Source: Paracoccaceae bacterium
Lineage (GTDB): Bacteria; Pseudomonadota; Alphaproteobacteria; Rhodobacterales; Rhodobacteraceae
Direction of reading: 5' to 3'
Length of the DNA: 32,541 nt
NCBI GenBank assembly: GCA_021648225.1
Contig: JAKITE010000019.1
Coordinates: forward strand, 1-32,541
Numbering within the stretch: position 1 is the stretch's first letter; every line of letters begins with the position of its first letter. This document shows, one piece after another, positions 23,790 to 32,411 of the stretch. The notes beneath the pieces are model-generated. The model ran no database searches and was not told where the DNA came from. It saw only the letters and a list, made by a program, of their open reading frames with translations. Both the position numbers and the translations under genes were made by a program.

Positions 23790-24671
23790 TTATTCGCGCA
23801 ACAACAGATAAAGCGCAAAGACAATCAGCCCGACGCCCATCAAAATAGAGGTATCAGGCCAGCCAAAACCCAAAGCCCCTTGCCAGATAATGACAAATAC
23901 CGGCACCAGATAGGTATAGGCCATGACCTTGGCGCTCGGTAATCGTAGCGTGGAATATTGCAGCAGGAAAAACGTGGCGGCGCTGGCAAATACCACAAGA
24001 TACCCCAGCACCAACCACAGGATAAGCGGCAAAGAGCGCCAATCGGTTTTGATGATTTCCGGCGCGGAATATATGGCCAGAACGATAAATCCCGCCACCA
24101 GAACCCCCAGCGTAAACACCAGCGGTGCTTCGCCACGATTCAGTTTTCTGGACAGCGGCGTAAAGATGGCGTGACTGATACAGCCCAGAAAAAACAGGCT
24201 TTCGCCATAGCCGATTTCAAACGCCATAAACGCATTGAAATCTGCCTTGAATATCACCCAGAGCGCACCAATGCCGCCAATAACCAGCGCCGCGCCCATG
24301 CGTTTTGTGGTGATCTGGCGCATCAATATCCAGCCAAATCCGGCAGACATTACCGGGGTTAAGGTAAATACTGCGCTGGTCGCCAGCGGATCAGCGGTTC
24401 TTAACCCCATAAACATCAACACAAAATAGCTGGCAAACAAGCCGCCGAGTATAAAATACCGCCACGGCGCTTGCAAATCGCGGCGCTTAACCCCCGGGCC
24501 AATCGCCACCAGCGCGCCGATCAGCACCCCCGCCAGTAAAAACCGCAAGGCCATCAGCGCGGCGGGGTCTACCAGCCGCGCCACATAACCGCCCAGTGAA
24601 AACGACCCCGACACAAAAACCGCAAAAAGCAGCATGGCCAGATGGCCCTGCATATGCGCGGTTTTTGGCAT
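23790..24671 (-). CDS. EamA/DMT-family transporter
   Basis: A 293-residue membrane protein with two EamA repeats (about residues 10-140 and 153-290), giving ten predicted helices. The drug/metabolite transporter superfamily includes exporters and importers of many small molecules. It begins two bases after the preA stop, so it is co-transcribed with preT-preA and probably moves a pathway-related compound, such as a pyrimidine, beta-alanine or another amino acid; the direction cannot be told. Confidence 0.88.
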   Translation of the reverse strand: MPKTAHMQGHLAMLLFAVFVSGSFSLGGYVARLVDPAALMALRFLLAGVLIGALVAIGPGVKRRDLQAPWRYFILGGLFASYFVLMFMGLRTADPLATSAVFTLTPVMSAGFGWILMRQITTKRMGAALVIGGIGALWVIFKADFNAFMAFEIGYGESLFFLGCISHAIFTPLSRKLNRGEAPLVFTLGVLVAGFIVLAIYSAPEIIKTDWRSLPLILWLVLGYLVVFASAATFFLLQYSTLRLPSAKVMAYTYLVPVFVIIWQGALGFGWPDTSILMGVGLIVFALYLLLRE

Positions 24672-24673
24672 GT

Positions 24674-25969
24674 TTAGATGCGGCTGGGGTTATTCGGGTG
24701 GGTTTGCCAATTGGCGTATTCTGCCGGCACTTTTTCACCGGTGCGTTCATCCAGCGCACCAGCGGCCAAGGGTTCCATCGAGATACAGTTTTCCACAGGG
24801 CAGACCAGCACACACAGGTTACAGGCCACACATTCGTCGTTTTGAACCTCGAACACACGATCATCGGACATGGTGATGGCTTGATGCGAGGTATCCTCGC
24901 AAGCCGCAAAACACCGGCCACAGCTGATGCATTTATCCTGATCAATCTTAGCTTTGGCGATGTAATTCAGGTTCAGATCTTGCCAGTCTTTGCAATTGGG
25001 CACGGCGCGGCCAACGATGCTTTCGATGCTTTCATGCCCCTGTTCATCCATCCATTCCGACAGGCCGGATTTCATTTCCTCAACCACTTTGAACCCATAG
25101 GTCATGGCAGCGGTGCAGACCTGCACATTGCCCGCGCCCAGCGCGATAAATTCGGCCGCATCGCGCCAGTTGCTTATGCCGCCAATGCCTGAAATCGGCA
25201 GGTTGGCGGTTTCAGGGTTGCGGGCGATTTCCGCGACCATATTCAGTGCAATCGGTTTGACAGCAGGGCCGCAATAGCCCCCATGCGCGCCTTTTCCGTC
25301 AATGGTCGGCTCGGGCGCAAACAGGTTCAGATCAACCGAAGTGATTGAATTAATGGTGTTAATCAGGCTAACCGCATCCGCGCCGCCCTTTAGTGCTGCG
25401 GCGGCAGGAATTCGGATATCGGTAATATTGGGTGTCAGTTTCACAATCACCGGCATGTTGGTGTTTTGCTTGCACCAGCGGGTGACCATTTCGATATATT
25501 CAGGCACCTGCCCCACGGCTGATCCCATGCCGCGCTCGGCCATGCCATGCGGGCAACCAAAATTCAGCTCTATGCCGTCAGCACCGGTTTCCTCGACCAC
25601 CGGCAGAATGGTTTTCCAGGCGTTTTCCTCACACGGCACCATCAGGGAAACCACAATTGCATGGTCAGGAAAATCTTTTTTCACCGATTTGATTTCTTGC
25701 AGGTTAATCTGCAAAGGCCGGTCGGTGATCAGCTCGATATTATTCAAGCCCGCCAAACGCCGGTCAGCGCCATAAATTGCGCCATATCGCGGGCCGTTGA
25801 CATTGACCACCGGCGGGCCGTCTTCGCCAAGGGTTTTCCACACCACACCACCCCAGCCGGCATTTAGCGCGCGGCGCACGTTATATTCTTTGTCCGTGGG
25901 CGGGGCCGATGCCAGCCAAAACGGATTGGGGGATTTAATGCCAACAAAATTGCTTTTGAGGTTCGCCAT
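24674..25969 (-). CDS. preA: NAD-dependent dihydropyrimidine dehydrogenase subunit PreA
   Basis: A 431-residue flavin and iron-sulfur protein that, with PreT, reduces uracil and thymine to the dihydro forms. The FMN-binding barrel resembles dihydroorotate dehydrogenase and contains the active-site Cys139 in FGCPHGMAERGMG, the hallmark of dihydropyrimidine dehydrogenase. Two C-terminal 4Fe-4S motifs are intact: Cys347, 350, 353, 357 and Cys380, 383, 386, 390. One base separates it from preT. Full length. Confidence 0.95.
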   Translation of the reverse strand: MANLKSNFVGIKSPNPFWLASAPPTDKEYNVRRALNAGWGGVVWKTLGEDGPPVVNVNGPRYGAIYGADRRLAGLNNIELITDRPLQINLQEIKSVKKDFPDHAIVVSLMVPCEENAWKTILPVVEETGADGIELNFGCPHGMAERGMGSAVGQVPEYIEMVTRWCKQNTNMPVIVKLTPNITDIRIPAAAALKGGADAVSLINTINSITSVDLNLFAPEPTIDGKGAHGGYCGPAVKPIALNMVAEIARNPETANLPISGIGGISNWRDAAEFIALGAGNVQVCTAAMTYGFKVVEEMKSGLSEWMDEQGHESIESIVGRAVPNCKDWQDLNLNYIAKAKIDQDKCISCGRCFAACEDTSHQAITMSDDRVFEVQNDECVACNLCVLVCPVENCISMEPLAAGALDERTGEKVPAEYANWQTHPNNPSRI

Positions 25970-25970
25970 T

Positions 25971-27317
25971 TTATGCGCCTCCGCTTAGGAATGAATGAAT
26001 ATCAATGGCGGCATCGCGCCCCTCGGCCACTGCGGTAACGGTCAGATCATCGCCGCCCGAGGCGCAATCGCCGCCCGCCCAAATGCCGCTGACGGATGTT
26101 GCGCCAGTTTCATTAACGCTGATTTTCCCACGGGAAATTTCCAGCCCGTCAGGCGCGCCAATCATGGTTTGGCCGATGGCCTTGAACACCTGATCGACAT
26201 GCAGGGAAAAGGTCTCGCCGGTCAGGGTCAGCTTGCCGTCAACATCATGGGTATAGGCAAATTCCATACTGTCTTTGCCGATCGAAACCGGCTGGGCGTT
26301 GAAAACAAGCTGCACACCTTTGCTGGTGGCAAGGTCTTGTTCGAATTCCGATGCGCTCATCCGGTTTTTGCCGCGCCGATATAACATGGTTACCGATTGT
26401 GCGCCCAGCAATTTGGCCTGCACAGCGGCATCAACAGCGGTCATACCGCCGCCAATCACCACCACATGGCGGCCCACCGGCATTTTTGACAGATCGTCGG
26501 TTTGTCTAAGTTCTTCAATGAAATCAACCGCATCGGATACAATCGCCTGATCTTCACCCGGAATGCCCAGCGCATTTACGCCGCCAAGCCCGATGGCCAG
26601 AAACACCGCGTCATATTCCGATTGCAGGGATTCAATGCTGATTTCAGCCCCCAGTTTTTGCCCGTGTTTTACGGTAATACCGCCAATGGAAAGCAGCCAG
26701 TTGACCTCTCGCTGGGCAAAGTTTTCAACCGATTTATAGCTGGCAATGCCATATTCGTTTAAGCCGCCGGATTTAGCACGCCCGTCAAAAATGGTTACCG
26801 AATTGCCCAACAAGGCCAACCGGTGCGCCGCCGAAAGCCCCGCAGGGCCAGCGCCAACCACAGCGATTTTTTTGCCGGTATCTGCTGCGCGGCTAAAAGG
26901 TTGCGCGGCTTTTTCCATCAGGGTATCGGTTGCAAAACGTTGCAGTCGGCCGATTTCCACGGGTTTGCCCTCGGCAGATTCCCGCACGCAGACCTCTTCG
27001 CACAGGGTTTCGGTGGGGCAAACCCGGGCGCACATACCGCCTAGGATGTTTTGCGAAAAAATGGTTGTTGCCGCCGAACCAACCGCGCCGGTAGATATTT
27101 CGCGGATAAATTGCGGGATATCAATATCGGTCGGACAGGCGGTCTGACAGGGTGCATCATGGCAAAAATAACACCGGTCTGCCGCCACGGATGCTTCGTG
27201 GGCATCAAGCGGCGCGTGTAGATCGCGGAAATTATTTGCATAAGCCTCGGTCGCCAGGCGGCCCGGCTTTATACCTTCGGTAGAAACTGAATTAGGCAAT
27301 CTCGCCTCCCATTCCAT
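25971..27317 (-). CDS. preT: NAD-dependent dihydropyrimidine dehydrogenase subunit PreT
   Basis: A 448-residue FAD and NAD-binding subunit that passes electrons from NADH to PreA. The N-terminal iron-sulfur domain has Cys49, 52, 57, 61 and Cys96, 100, 106, 110; the FAD fold opens with VVGAGPAGLSAAH at about 153-165 and the NAD fold with VVIGGGMTAVDAA near 287-300. Its layout matches the N-terminal half of eukaryotic dihydropyrimidine dehydrogenase. No strong ribosome binding site is visible before the ATG at 27317. First gene of the preT-preA-transporter operon; RutR-like boxes lie upstream. Confidence 0.94.
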   Translation of the reverse strand: MEWEARLPNSVSTEGIKPGRLATEAYANNFRDLHAPLDAHEASVAADRCYFCHDAPCQTACPTDIDIPQFIREISTGAVGSAATTIFSQNILGGMCARVCPTETLCEEVCVRESAEGKPVEIGRLQRFATDTLMEKAAQPFSRAADTGKKIAVVGAGPAGLSAAHRLALLGNSVTIFDGRAKSGGLNEYGIASYKSVENFAQREVNWLLSIGGITVKHGQKLGAEISIESLQSEYDAVFLAIGLGGVNALGIPGEDQAIVSDAVDFIEELRQTDDLSKMPVGRHVVVIGGGMTAVDAAVQAKLLGAQSVTMLYRRGKNRMSASEFEQDLATSKGVQLVFNAQPVSIGKDSMEFAYTHDVDGKLTLTGETFSLHVDQVFKAIGQTMIGAPDGLEISRGKISVNETGATSVSGIWAGGDCASGGDDLTVTAVAEGRDAAIDIHSFLSGGA

Positions 27318-27352
27318 TTATTATTTGATAAATACTGGCACAGGATAAAAAT

Positions 27353-27392
27353 TTTATCAAATGGTAAATTTTTATTTTTGCCAACTGGTATT
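27353..27392. promoter_or_regulatory. RutR-like boxes upstream of preT
   Basis: Two palindromes with the CCA-NN-TGG type core lie in the 137-base region between preT and the plus-strand PepSY gene. TTTATCAAATGGTAAA at 27353-27368 matches 11 of 14 defined positions of the E. coli RutR box; TTTGCCAACTGGTATT at 27377-27392 keeps the CCA/TGGT core but only 9 of 14. The first is 36 bases before the preT start. They support joint control of both operons. Confidence 0.6.
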
Positions 27393-27454
27393 TTTGTCAG
27401 CATTTTGTCATGTTTGCTTTGCTAGAAGCGGCCAAAATCAAAAGGTAATTAAAG

Positions 27455-28039
27455 ATGAGCAAAGCAAAATTTCTGAAATTTCTTCGCTTTTTCCACAGCT
27501 GGCTAGGCGTATTGGTGCTGCCGTGGATTATTGTTATCGGTGCAACCGGGTTTTATCTGAACCACGGCAAGGCAATTTTGCCGTTTCTGGAATCGGAAAG
27601 CTATGATGAATCCCTGTTTGACCTTTGGCAGCCGGAGCAACCTGTTACCCGCGAAGTGGCCGAACAAACCGCGCTGGCCATCTGGCCTGACGAGGAAGTC
27701 ACAAGGGTAAAGCAAGAAACCTATCATGACCGGCCCAGCTTTCACTTTATTAAGGAATCCGGCCGCATTATTGTCACCCAGCCCACAGGGCATTATTTTG
27801 TAAAAACCCGTTTCACACGGCGCACCTTTGCACCCGATGGCACCAAACTGCATTCCAAAGTGTATTGGGGGTCTTTGTTCAAAACCCTGCATGTTCGCGG
27901 CTGGACAAGCGCCAGATTAGGCACTTGGCTGGCCGATATAACCAGCTTTGCCATGGTGTTATTCGGCATTACCGGCATTATTATGTGGTGGATGCCCCGT
28001 TCCAAACGCTATTTGCGTAAATTGAAACGGCGTAGTTAA
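27455..28039 (+). CDS. PepSY-associated membrane protein
   Basis: A 194-residue protein with a membrane helix at about residues 16-37, a periplasmic domain of about 120 residues, and a C-terminal helix at about 163-183 followed by a lysine/arginine-rich cytoplasmic tail. The first helix with FHSWLGVLVLPWIIVIGATGFYLN and the final GITGIIMWWMPR are hallmarks of the PepSY_TM group, often linked to iron or copper uptake and metalloreduction. It is a short member. The His-containing helix could bind haem. AAAGG precedes the ATG. No metal-transport genes are near. Confidence 0.8.
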   Translation: MSKAKFLKFLRFFHSWLGVLVLPWIIVIGATGFYLNHGKAILPFLESESYDESLFDLWQPEQPVTREVAEQTALAIWPDEEVTRVKQETYHDRPSFHFIKESGRIIVTQPTGHYFVKTRFTRRTFAPDGTKLHSKVYWGSLFKTLHVRGWTSARLGTWLADITSFAMVLFGITGIIMWWMPRSKRYLRKLKRRS

Positions 28040-28059
28040 AGCGGTGTAGTTAAAGCGGT
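28032..28059. repeat. 14-bp tandem duplication across two stop codons
   Basis: GTAGTTAAAGCGGT occurs twice in a row (28032-28045 and 28046-28059). The first copy carries the stop of the PepSY gene and the second overlaps the final codons and stop of the convergent gene at 28050-28487. Confidence 0.85.
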
Positions 28060-28487
28060 GTATAGGTCAGTTTGCTGCGCCCATCTGTGGCTCCGGTAAC
28101 GCGGTAAGGAATGCCCAAACCGTTATGTTTAACAAAAAAAGTGATCTGGTCATCAGCGATGGCCGGATGTTTTATTTGATCCAGATCCGGCATGGAAAAA
28201 TCTGAAATGCTGGAATTATATTGATCAAACGGTTTTTCTTCTTCCTCGGCATAGGTTTTGCGAAAAGCGGCGGTAAACCCGTCAATATCCTCGATCACCG
28301 AAAACACCCTGCCCATGTCAAAATGGTTCAGGGCTTGCGCCAATAGGCCCACATTTTCTGGATAGCGCAAAAACCCGCCATCCAGCAGCATATCGGTCAG
28401 GAATTCGTATTGCTTTTCGCCGATAAAACCGATGCTATCGCCATTTGCATTCTGGCTGAATGCCACGGTTGGAATTTCATCAGACAT
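28050..28487 (-). CDS. Small partner of the large papain-like protein, unknown
   Basis: A 145-residue acidic soluble protein with no signal peptide or membrane helix and no family I recognise. A strong ribosome binding site (AAGGGAG) precedes the ATG. It starts 33 bases after the stop of the 1266-residue gene on the same strand, so the two form one unit; the order large protein then small protein suits an immunity protein, inhibitor, chaperone or pupil-type substrate, none of which is proven. The last residues lie in the 14-bp tandem duplication, so the C-terminus may vary between strains. Confidence 0.75.
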   Translation of the reverse strand: MSDEIPTVAFSQNANGDSIGFIGEKQYEFLTDMLLDGGFLRYPENVGLLAQALNHFDMGRVFSVIEDIDGFTAAFRKTYAEEEEKPFDQYNSSISDFSMPDLDQIKHPAIADDQITFFVKHNGLGIPYRVTGATDGRSKLTYTPL

Positions 28488-28520
28488 TGTGATAACTCCC
28501 TTTAATCATTGAGTTAAAAG

Positions 28521-31500
28521 TCATTTCGTGACCCTCCAATTTGTATCCACCCATTCATCCCCCGAGGCCTTCAGCTTACCGTCAGGTTCGGAGCGTTCAA
28601 ACATTTTTGGCTCCCCCGTGATTGGATCCGCGATAATGACAAAATAGGTGTGGCCTGCGCCACTGCCCCAGTTTGTATCTGCGATCACAAATTCCGGCGG
28701 GCCCAGCGTGTTGATCACGGTATTGGTAAATGTTTCTTCTTTTACCGAATCCGCCCAGCCTTGATACCCAGCCAGTTTTTTGGTGTATTCTTCATCCGAA
28801 GGCGGGTTTCCAGCAGCGGTTTCGGATTGTTTCCAATTATCGGCATAGGTTTTAAGCTGGTAATCAATGATCGGTTTCAGGGTCGCGTCAACCAGTTGTT
28901 TCAGTTCTTTGGGGGTCATGCCGCTGGTTGGGCGTTTTGCGCGCGCCAACTCGATAAGCTCAATACCTTTTTCATCGTCATGCAGATATTTGCCCGAGGC
29001 TACTTTTTTCTTGATATAGGCATCAATCTGGCGGTCAAACAGCACTGCGGCTGTGTCTGTTTCCATATCTTTGGCCGCCATTTCGCGCCCGGGTTTCAAC
29101 AAATGTTCTTCCATCGCAGCAGCGGGGTTGTTGCCTTCTTTTAATTTATCAAGCGAAGGATGGTTTGGTAAGCCTCCAAACGCGTGGATGCCGCCAGTGG
29201 TCAGGTTTACCATTTCTGTATCCGGGTCTTGGCTTATAAAACTGGTCAGCAATGCGCTCATTATCTTTTTGGTGCGTTCGCCGGGCGGTTTGTGGCCCGC
29301 CTCTCCGGGTTTTTTGTTTTCTTCCAGAACATCTGTGGTGGCTGGGTTGCCGCCCTTCAAAACTTTGACCATCGGCGCGGCGTAACCTCCGCCCGAAAGT
29401 TCCCAAGGTTTTTTGATAACATCCGGGTTGGTTCCGGTGCCCTTGGTCCATAGGCAAACCGAATCGATAAACGCCTGACTGCTGCAATGGGCAGTAATTT
29501 TTGCTGAAAGTTCGGGGTTGGTTTCGGCTTTGGCAGCTTTGATGGCAAGGCTGGACATGATATTAATAAAGGCAGCCTTGCTGGTGATGGTGCCAGCCGG
29601 GGGGAATTCACCGCCATTGTTGAAAATCTCGAAATTGCCTTTGGTGGAGCTCCCATCCGCAGATTTTTTGATGTCAGACGTGGCATTATACCTGAAATCA
29701 AGCTCCGCATGGATCAGGTCTTTCAGGTCGCGTTGCACAATGGCCCAGTTTTGCATCCCATCCAGATTTTCAAGCGCGTTCAGATTGGCACCGGTGGGGC
29801 CGCTATCAGCGCCTGTTGCCCAAAGCTGATAATCGAGGATCTGTTCTTCGGTAGATTTTGCCAGCTGCGCGCCAGCGGTGGCCACGGTATATTCCCAAGA
29901 CCGCATTAACGGATTATCATTAGGCGGCAATTTGTTTTTCTTGATGTCTGCTGGCGTGGTGCCAAGATTGGTTCGAACCGCTTTGATCGGGATACCTTGC
30001 GCAGTGGTAAACGTGCCTTTGGTGGCGATTTCCGCCATATCCGCCATGGCTTTTGCGGGGTCACTGTCGCGCACCTTGCGCGCCGGACCGGTGGCAAAAC
30101 ACGACCCGACCGGGCCTTGATCAAGCGGGGTAAACATGGCCGACATCACGGCGGTTTTAATATCATCCGCAGTGACATCCCCCGGTGGTTTGCCGGTTGC
30201 TTGCGCCACCAGATCACGGCCAGTGCTTTCAACGGGCGGGGTTGTTACCCCATCCAGCACATCCTGAATTTTCTGTGCATGGGTTGGGTCTGCCATGGTT
30301 TTTGCCATATCGGCAAAATGCATATTCATGCCGGGTGTGCTGTTGGCCAGCAAATCAGGGTGGAAATTCACCATGTTCATGGCTTCGATCGCTTTTAGGC
30401 TTTGCGAATCCAGCTGGCCGATTTCATCCAGCATTGCACCGCTGACATATTTGGCCCGCTCTTGTTCCAGCTTTTTCACGGGGGTAAGGTTAAAGGAAAG
30501 CTCGGTTTCTTTATTCAGCCCGCCTGTCGCGACAAAGCCTTGCAGATTATCAAAATAATCCGCCCCCAGTGCATTACCCATTTTCAAGGCATTCGCCGCA
30601 TAGCGGGCACGATCCGCGTCATCAGCGCCAAAAGTATTACCGTTTTTATCGGCAAACCCGTTGCCCAAGCCCTTGGCCAGCATTCCGGCACCTTTGGCAA
30701 CATTTTCTTTGTCATTTGAACTGGCGACCAGATCAAGCGCTGCATTGCCAAATTCTGGGTCAGCCTCGACCGCTGCCAGAATTTTGGCAACATCTTCGTC
30801 TTTCATCGGGTTTTTGGCATCTGGCGACAAGGCACCAACATTCAGGGAATCCAGCATTTTCTTTTTGGTTTCAGCAGCTTGAATAGCCTCGGCAGCCTCT
30901 CGTTGTTTATCCTCCAGACCACCATAACCCCCCGCTTGGACCTTAAATTCTGCGTCGGTGATGTTAAATTCGGCCTCTTTGCCGGTTAAAACAGTATTTG
31001 CACCTTCCAACAGTTTCTTATTGGCTTGCAAAATCTTGATAACGGTTGCCAGCGCCTTTTTCTGCACTTCGCTCAGTTTGGACAGATCACTTGGCAGTTT
31101 TGCTTTTAGTTTCACCAGCGCTTGTTGCGCGGTGGTTAGTTTCTTCTGCGCGGCCTCAGCATCTTTTTTGGCTTTGGCAACCGCATCACGTGCCAGATCG
31201 TTTTTATCCCAAATCGCGTTATATACCGCCTCGGCGGCTTGGGCGATTTTTTTGGCTTCTTGTTGTTTGGCGCGCAGGTCTTTGATGCCTTTTGGCGTGG
31301 CGACCAGATCCCCGAATTTGCTATCCATTGATTTTAGCGCCGCAAGGGCTGCGGCAAAACTTTGAGGGTGGTCAAGCGAAAGCTGCGCCAGATCTTTGGC
31401 TTGTTTGTCGCTTAGATCCATGTCTTTCAGCTGATCTTTGGCGGCTTGGTATTTTTGATATTCCGCAATCATTTCCGAAATTTTCTCGGTTGCCGGTGCC

Positions 31501-32321
31501 AGCAGTTCTGAAAAATATTCTTTGGATTCCTCAACCTGTGCCAAAACATTTTTGACCAGCAGTTTGGCGTTTTCTTCAGCCGATTTTTGCTGGATTTCCA
31601 ATTCCGAAACACCTTTGGCAATTACCACATCGATTTTTTTCTGAAGCTCGGGCGACAGCGTAATCGGGCCGCTGACCTGTTCGGCGATGTCTTCCGATAC
31701 GTCCTCAACAAAATCCGATAGCTGTTTTTTCAAATCACCCAGATACGCGGCGGCTTGGTCAAATTGTTTACCCGCATGGGAATCGTTAAACTTGTCTGAC
31801 AGGTCTTGAAACCTGCCACGCAAATCATCACCGGCTTTGTTCATTTTTTCTTCAAGCTCGGATTGCAAGCCGCTGAACATGCCAAAAACAGACGCGCCCA
31901 GTGCTTCGTCAATTTCGGGTTCAGGGGGGCTTTGCGTGGTTTGGGCCTCGGCTTCGGGTGCTTCGCCATCGTCAAATACCGTGCCGTTGGGCAGCTTAAA
32001 CGTCACCCTGACGGGAATGCCACGGGTCATAAAATGCTTTTTGGTCAGCTTGGGAAACGGTCCGGGCGGTTCGTCTTCGACCGAGAAAATCAGGCTTTTA
32101 CCCTCGACATTAAGGGTGCCCATCGCCGCTTTTGGCCCGCCGCCTTCTTTTTTGGCTTCTTTACGCAGCATCGCCGGATTTTTCTTTAGATGGGTGACCA
32201 GAAACATTTGGTCTTTGCCCTGCAACAAGGCAAAATTGAGGGTTTTTTTGCGGGCCTGCGCGATGATTTCTTTTAACAGGGCACCTTGTTTTTTTAACTC
32301 GGCTTTGTCCGGTTTAGCCAT
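28521..32321 (-). CDS. Large multidomain protein with papain-like cysteine protease motifs
   Basis: A 1266-residue protein without signal peptide or membrane helices. Residues 1-113 form a compact lysine-rich domain; 115-138 is an acidic/proline/glutamine linker; about 145-500 is alanine-, lysine- and glutamate-rich and likely forms long helices or coiled coils; about 500-725 is helical. Residues 734-743 read DQGPVGSCFA, with Cys741 placed as in papain-type proteases (compare QGxCGSCWAF), and near the end GAGHTYFVII gives His1224, with Asn/Asp of DTNWG at 1215-1219. A second DTNW occurs at 1259-1262. This suggests a cysteine peptidase or related transferase used as an effector or toxin. The ATG at 32321 has GGAG nine bases upstream. 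No assigned family. Confidence 0.75.
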   Translation of the reverse strand: MAKPDKAELKKQGALLKEIIAQARKKTLNFALLQGKDQMFLVTHLKKNPAMLRKEAKKEGGGPKAAMGTLNVEGKSLIFSVEDEPPGPFPKLTKKHFMTRGIPVRVTFKLPNGTVFDDGEAPEAEAQTTQSPPEPEIDEALGASVFGMFSGLQSELEEKMNKAGDDLRGRFQDLSDKFNDSHAGKQFDQAAAYLGDLKKQLSDFVEDVSEDIAEQVSGPITLSPELQKKIDVVIAKGVSELEIQQKSAEENAKLLVKNVLAQVEESKEYFSELLAPATEKISEMIAEYQKYQAAKDQLKDMDLSDKQAKDLAQLSLDHPQSFAAALAALKSMDSKFGDLVATPKGIKDLRAKQQEAKKIAQAAEAVYNAIWDKNDLARDAVAKAKKDAEAAQKKLTTAQQALVKLKAKLPSDLSKLSEVQKKALATVIKILQANKKLLEGANTVLTGKEAEFNITDAEFKVQAGGYGGLEDKQREAAEAIQAAETKKKMLDSLNVGALSPDAKNPMKDEDVAKILAAVEADPEFGNAALDLVASSNDKENVAKGAGMLAKGLGNGFADKNGNTFGADDADRARYAANALKMGNALGADYFDNLQGFVATGGLNKETELSFNLTPVKKLEQERAKYVSGAMLDEIGQLDSQSLKAIEAMNMVNFHPDLLANSTPGMNMHFADMAKTMADPTHAQKIQDVLDGVTTPPVESTGRDLVAQATGKPPGDVTADDIKTAVMSAMFTPLDQGPVGSCFATGPARKVRDSDPAKAMADMAEIATKGTFTTAQGIPIKAVRTNLGTTPADIKKNKLPPNDNPLMRSWEYTVATAGAQLAKSTEEQILDYQLWATGADSGPTGANLNALENLDGMQNWAIVQRDLKDLIHAELDFRYNATSDIKKSADGSSTKGNFEIFNNGGEFPPAGTITSKAAFINIMSSLAIKAAKAETNPELSAKITAHCSSQAFIDSVCLWTKGTGTNPDVIKKPWELSGGGYAAPMVKVLKGGNPATTDVLEENKKPGEAGHKPPGERTKKIMSALLTSFISQDPDTEMVNLTTGGIHAFGGLPNHPSLDKLKEGNNPAAAMEEHLLKPGREMAAKDMETDTAAVLFDRQIDAYIKKKVASGKYLHDDEKGIELIELARAKRPTSGMTPKELKQLVDATLKPIIDYQLKTYADNWKQSETAAGNPPSDEEYTKKLAGYQGWADSVKEETFTNTVINTLGPPEFVIADTNWGSGAGHTYFVIIADPITGEPKMFERSEPDGKLKASGDEWVDTNWRVTK

Positions 32322-32411
32322 GGAACAACGCTCCAACAAAATGGCGCAATGCCAATAATCAGGCAAAAAGCGCAAAAAAAATGCATTTCTAAAATATATT
32401 GAAACAGCCTA

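Noticed and set aside
28032..28059. Possible CRISPR or satellite array
   Set aside because: Only two adjacent copies without spacers; no CRISPR-like repeat-spacer structure was seen anywhere in the window.
32322..32375. Start of the large protein 18 codons earlier
   Set aside because: The added sequence is Cys/Trp/Leu-rich, unlike the lysine-rich domain that follows, and GGAG is correctly spaced for the ATG at 32321.
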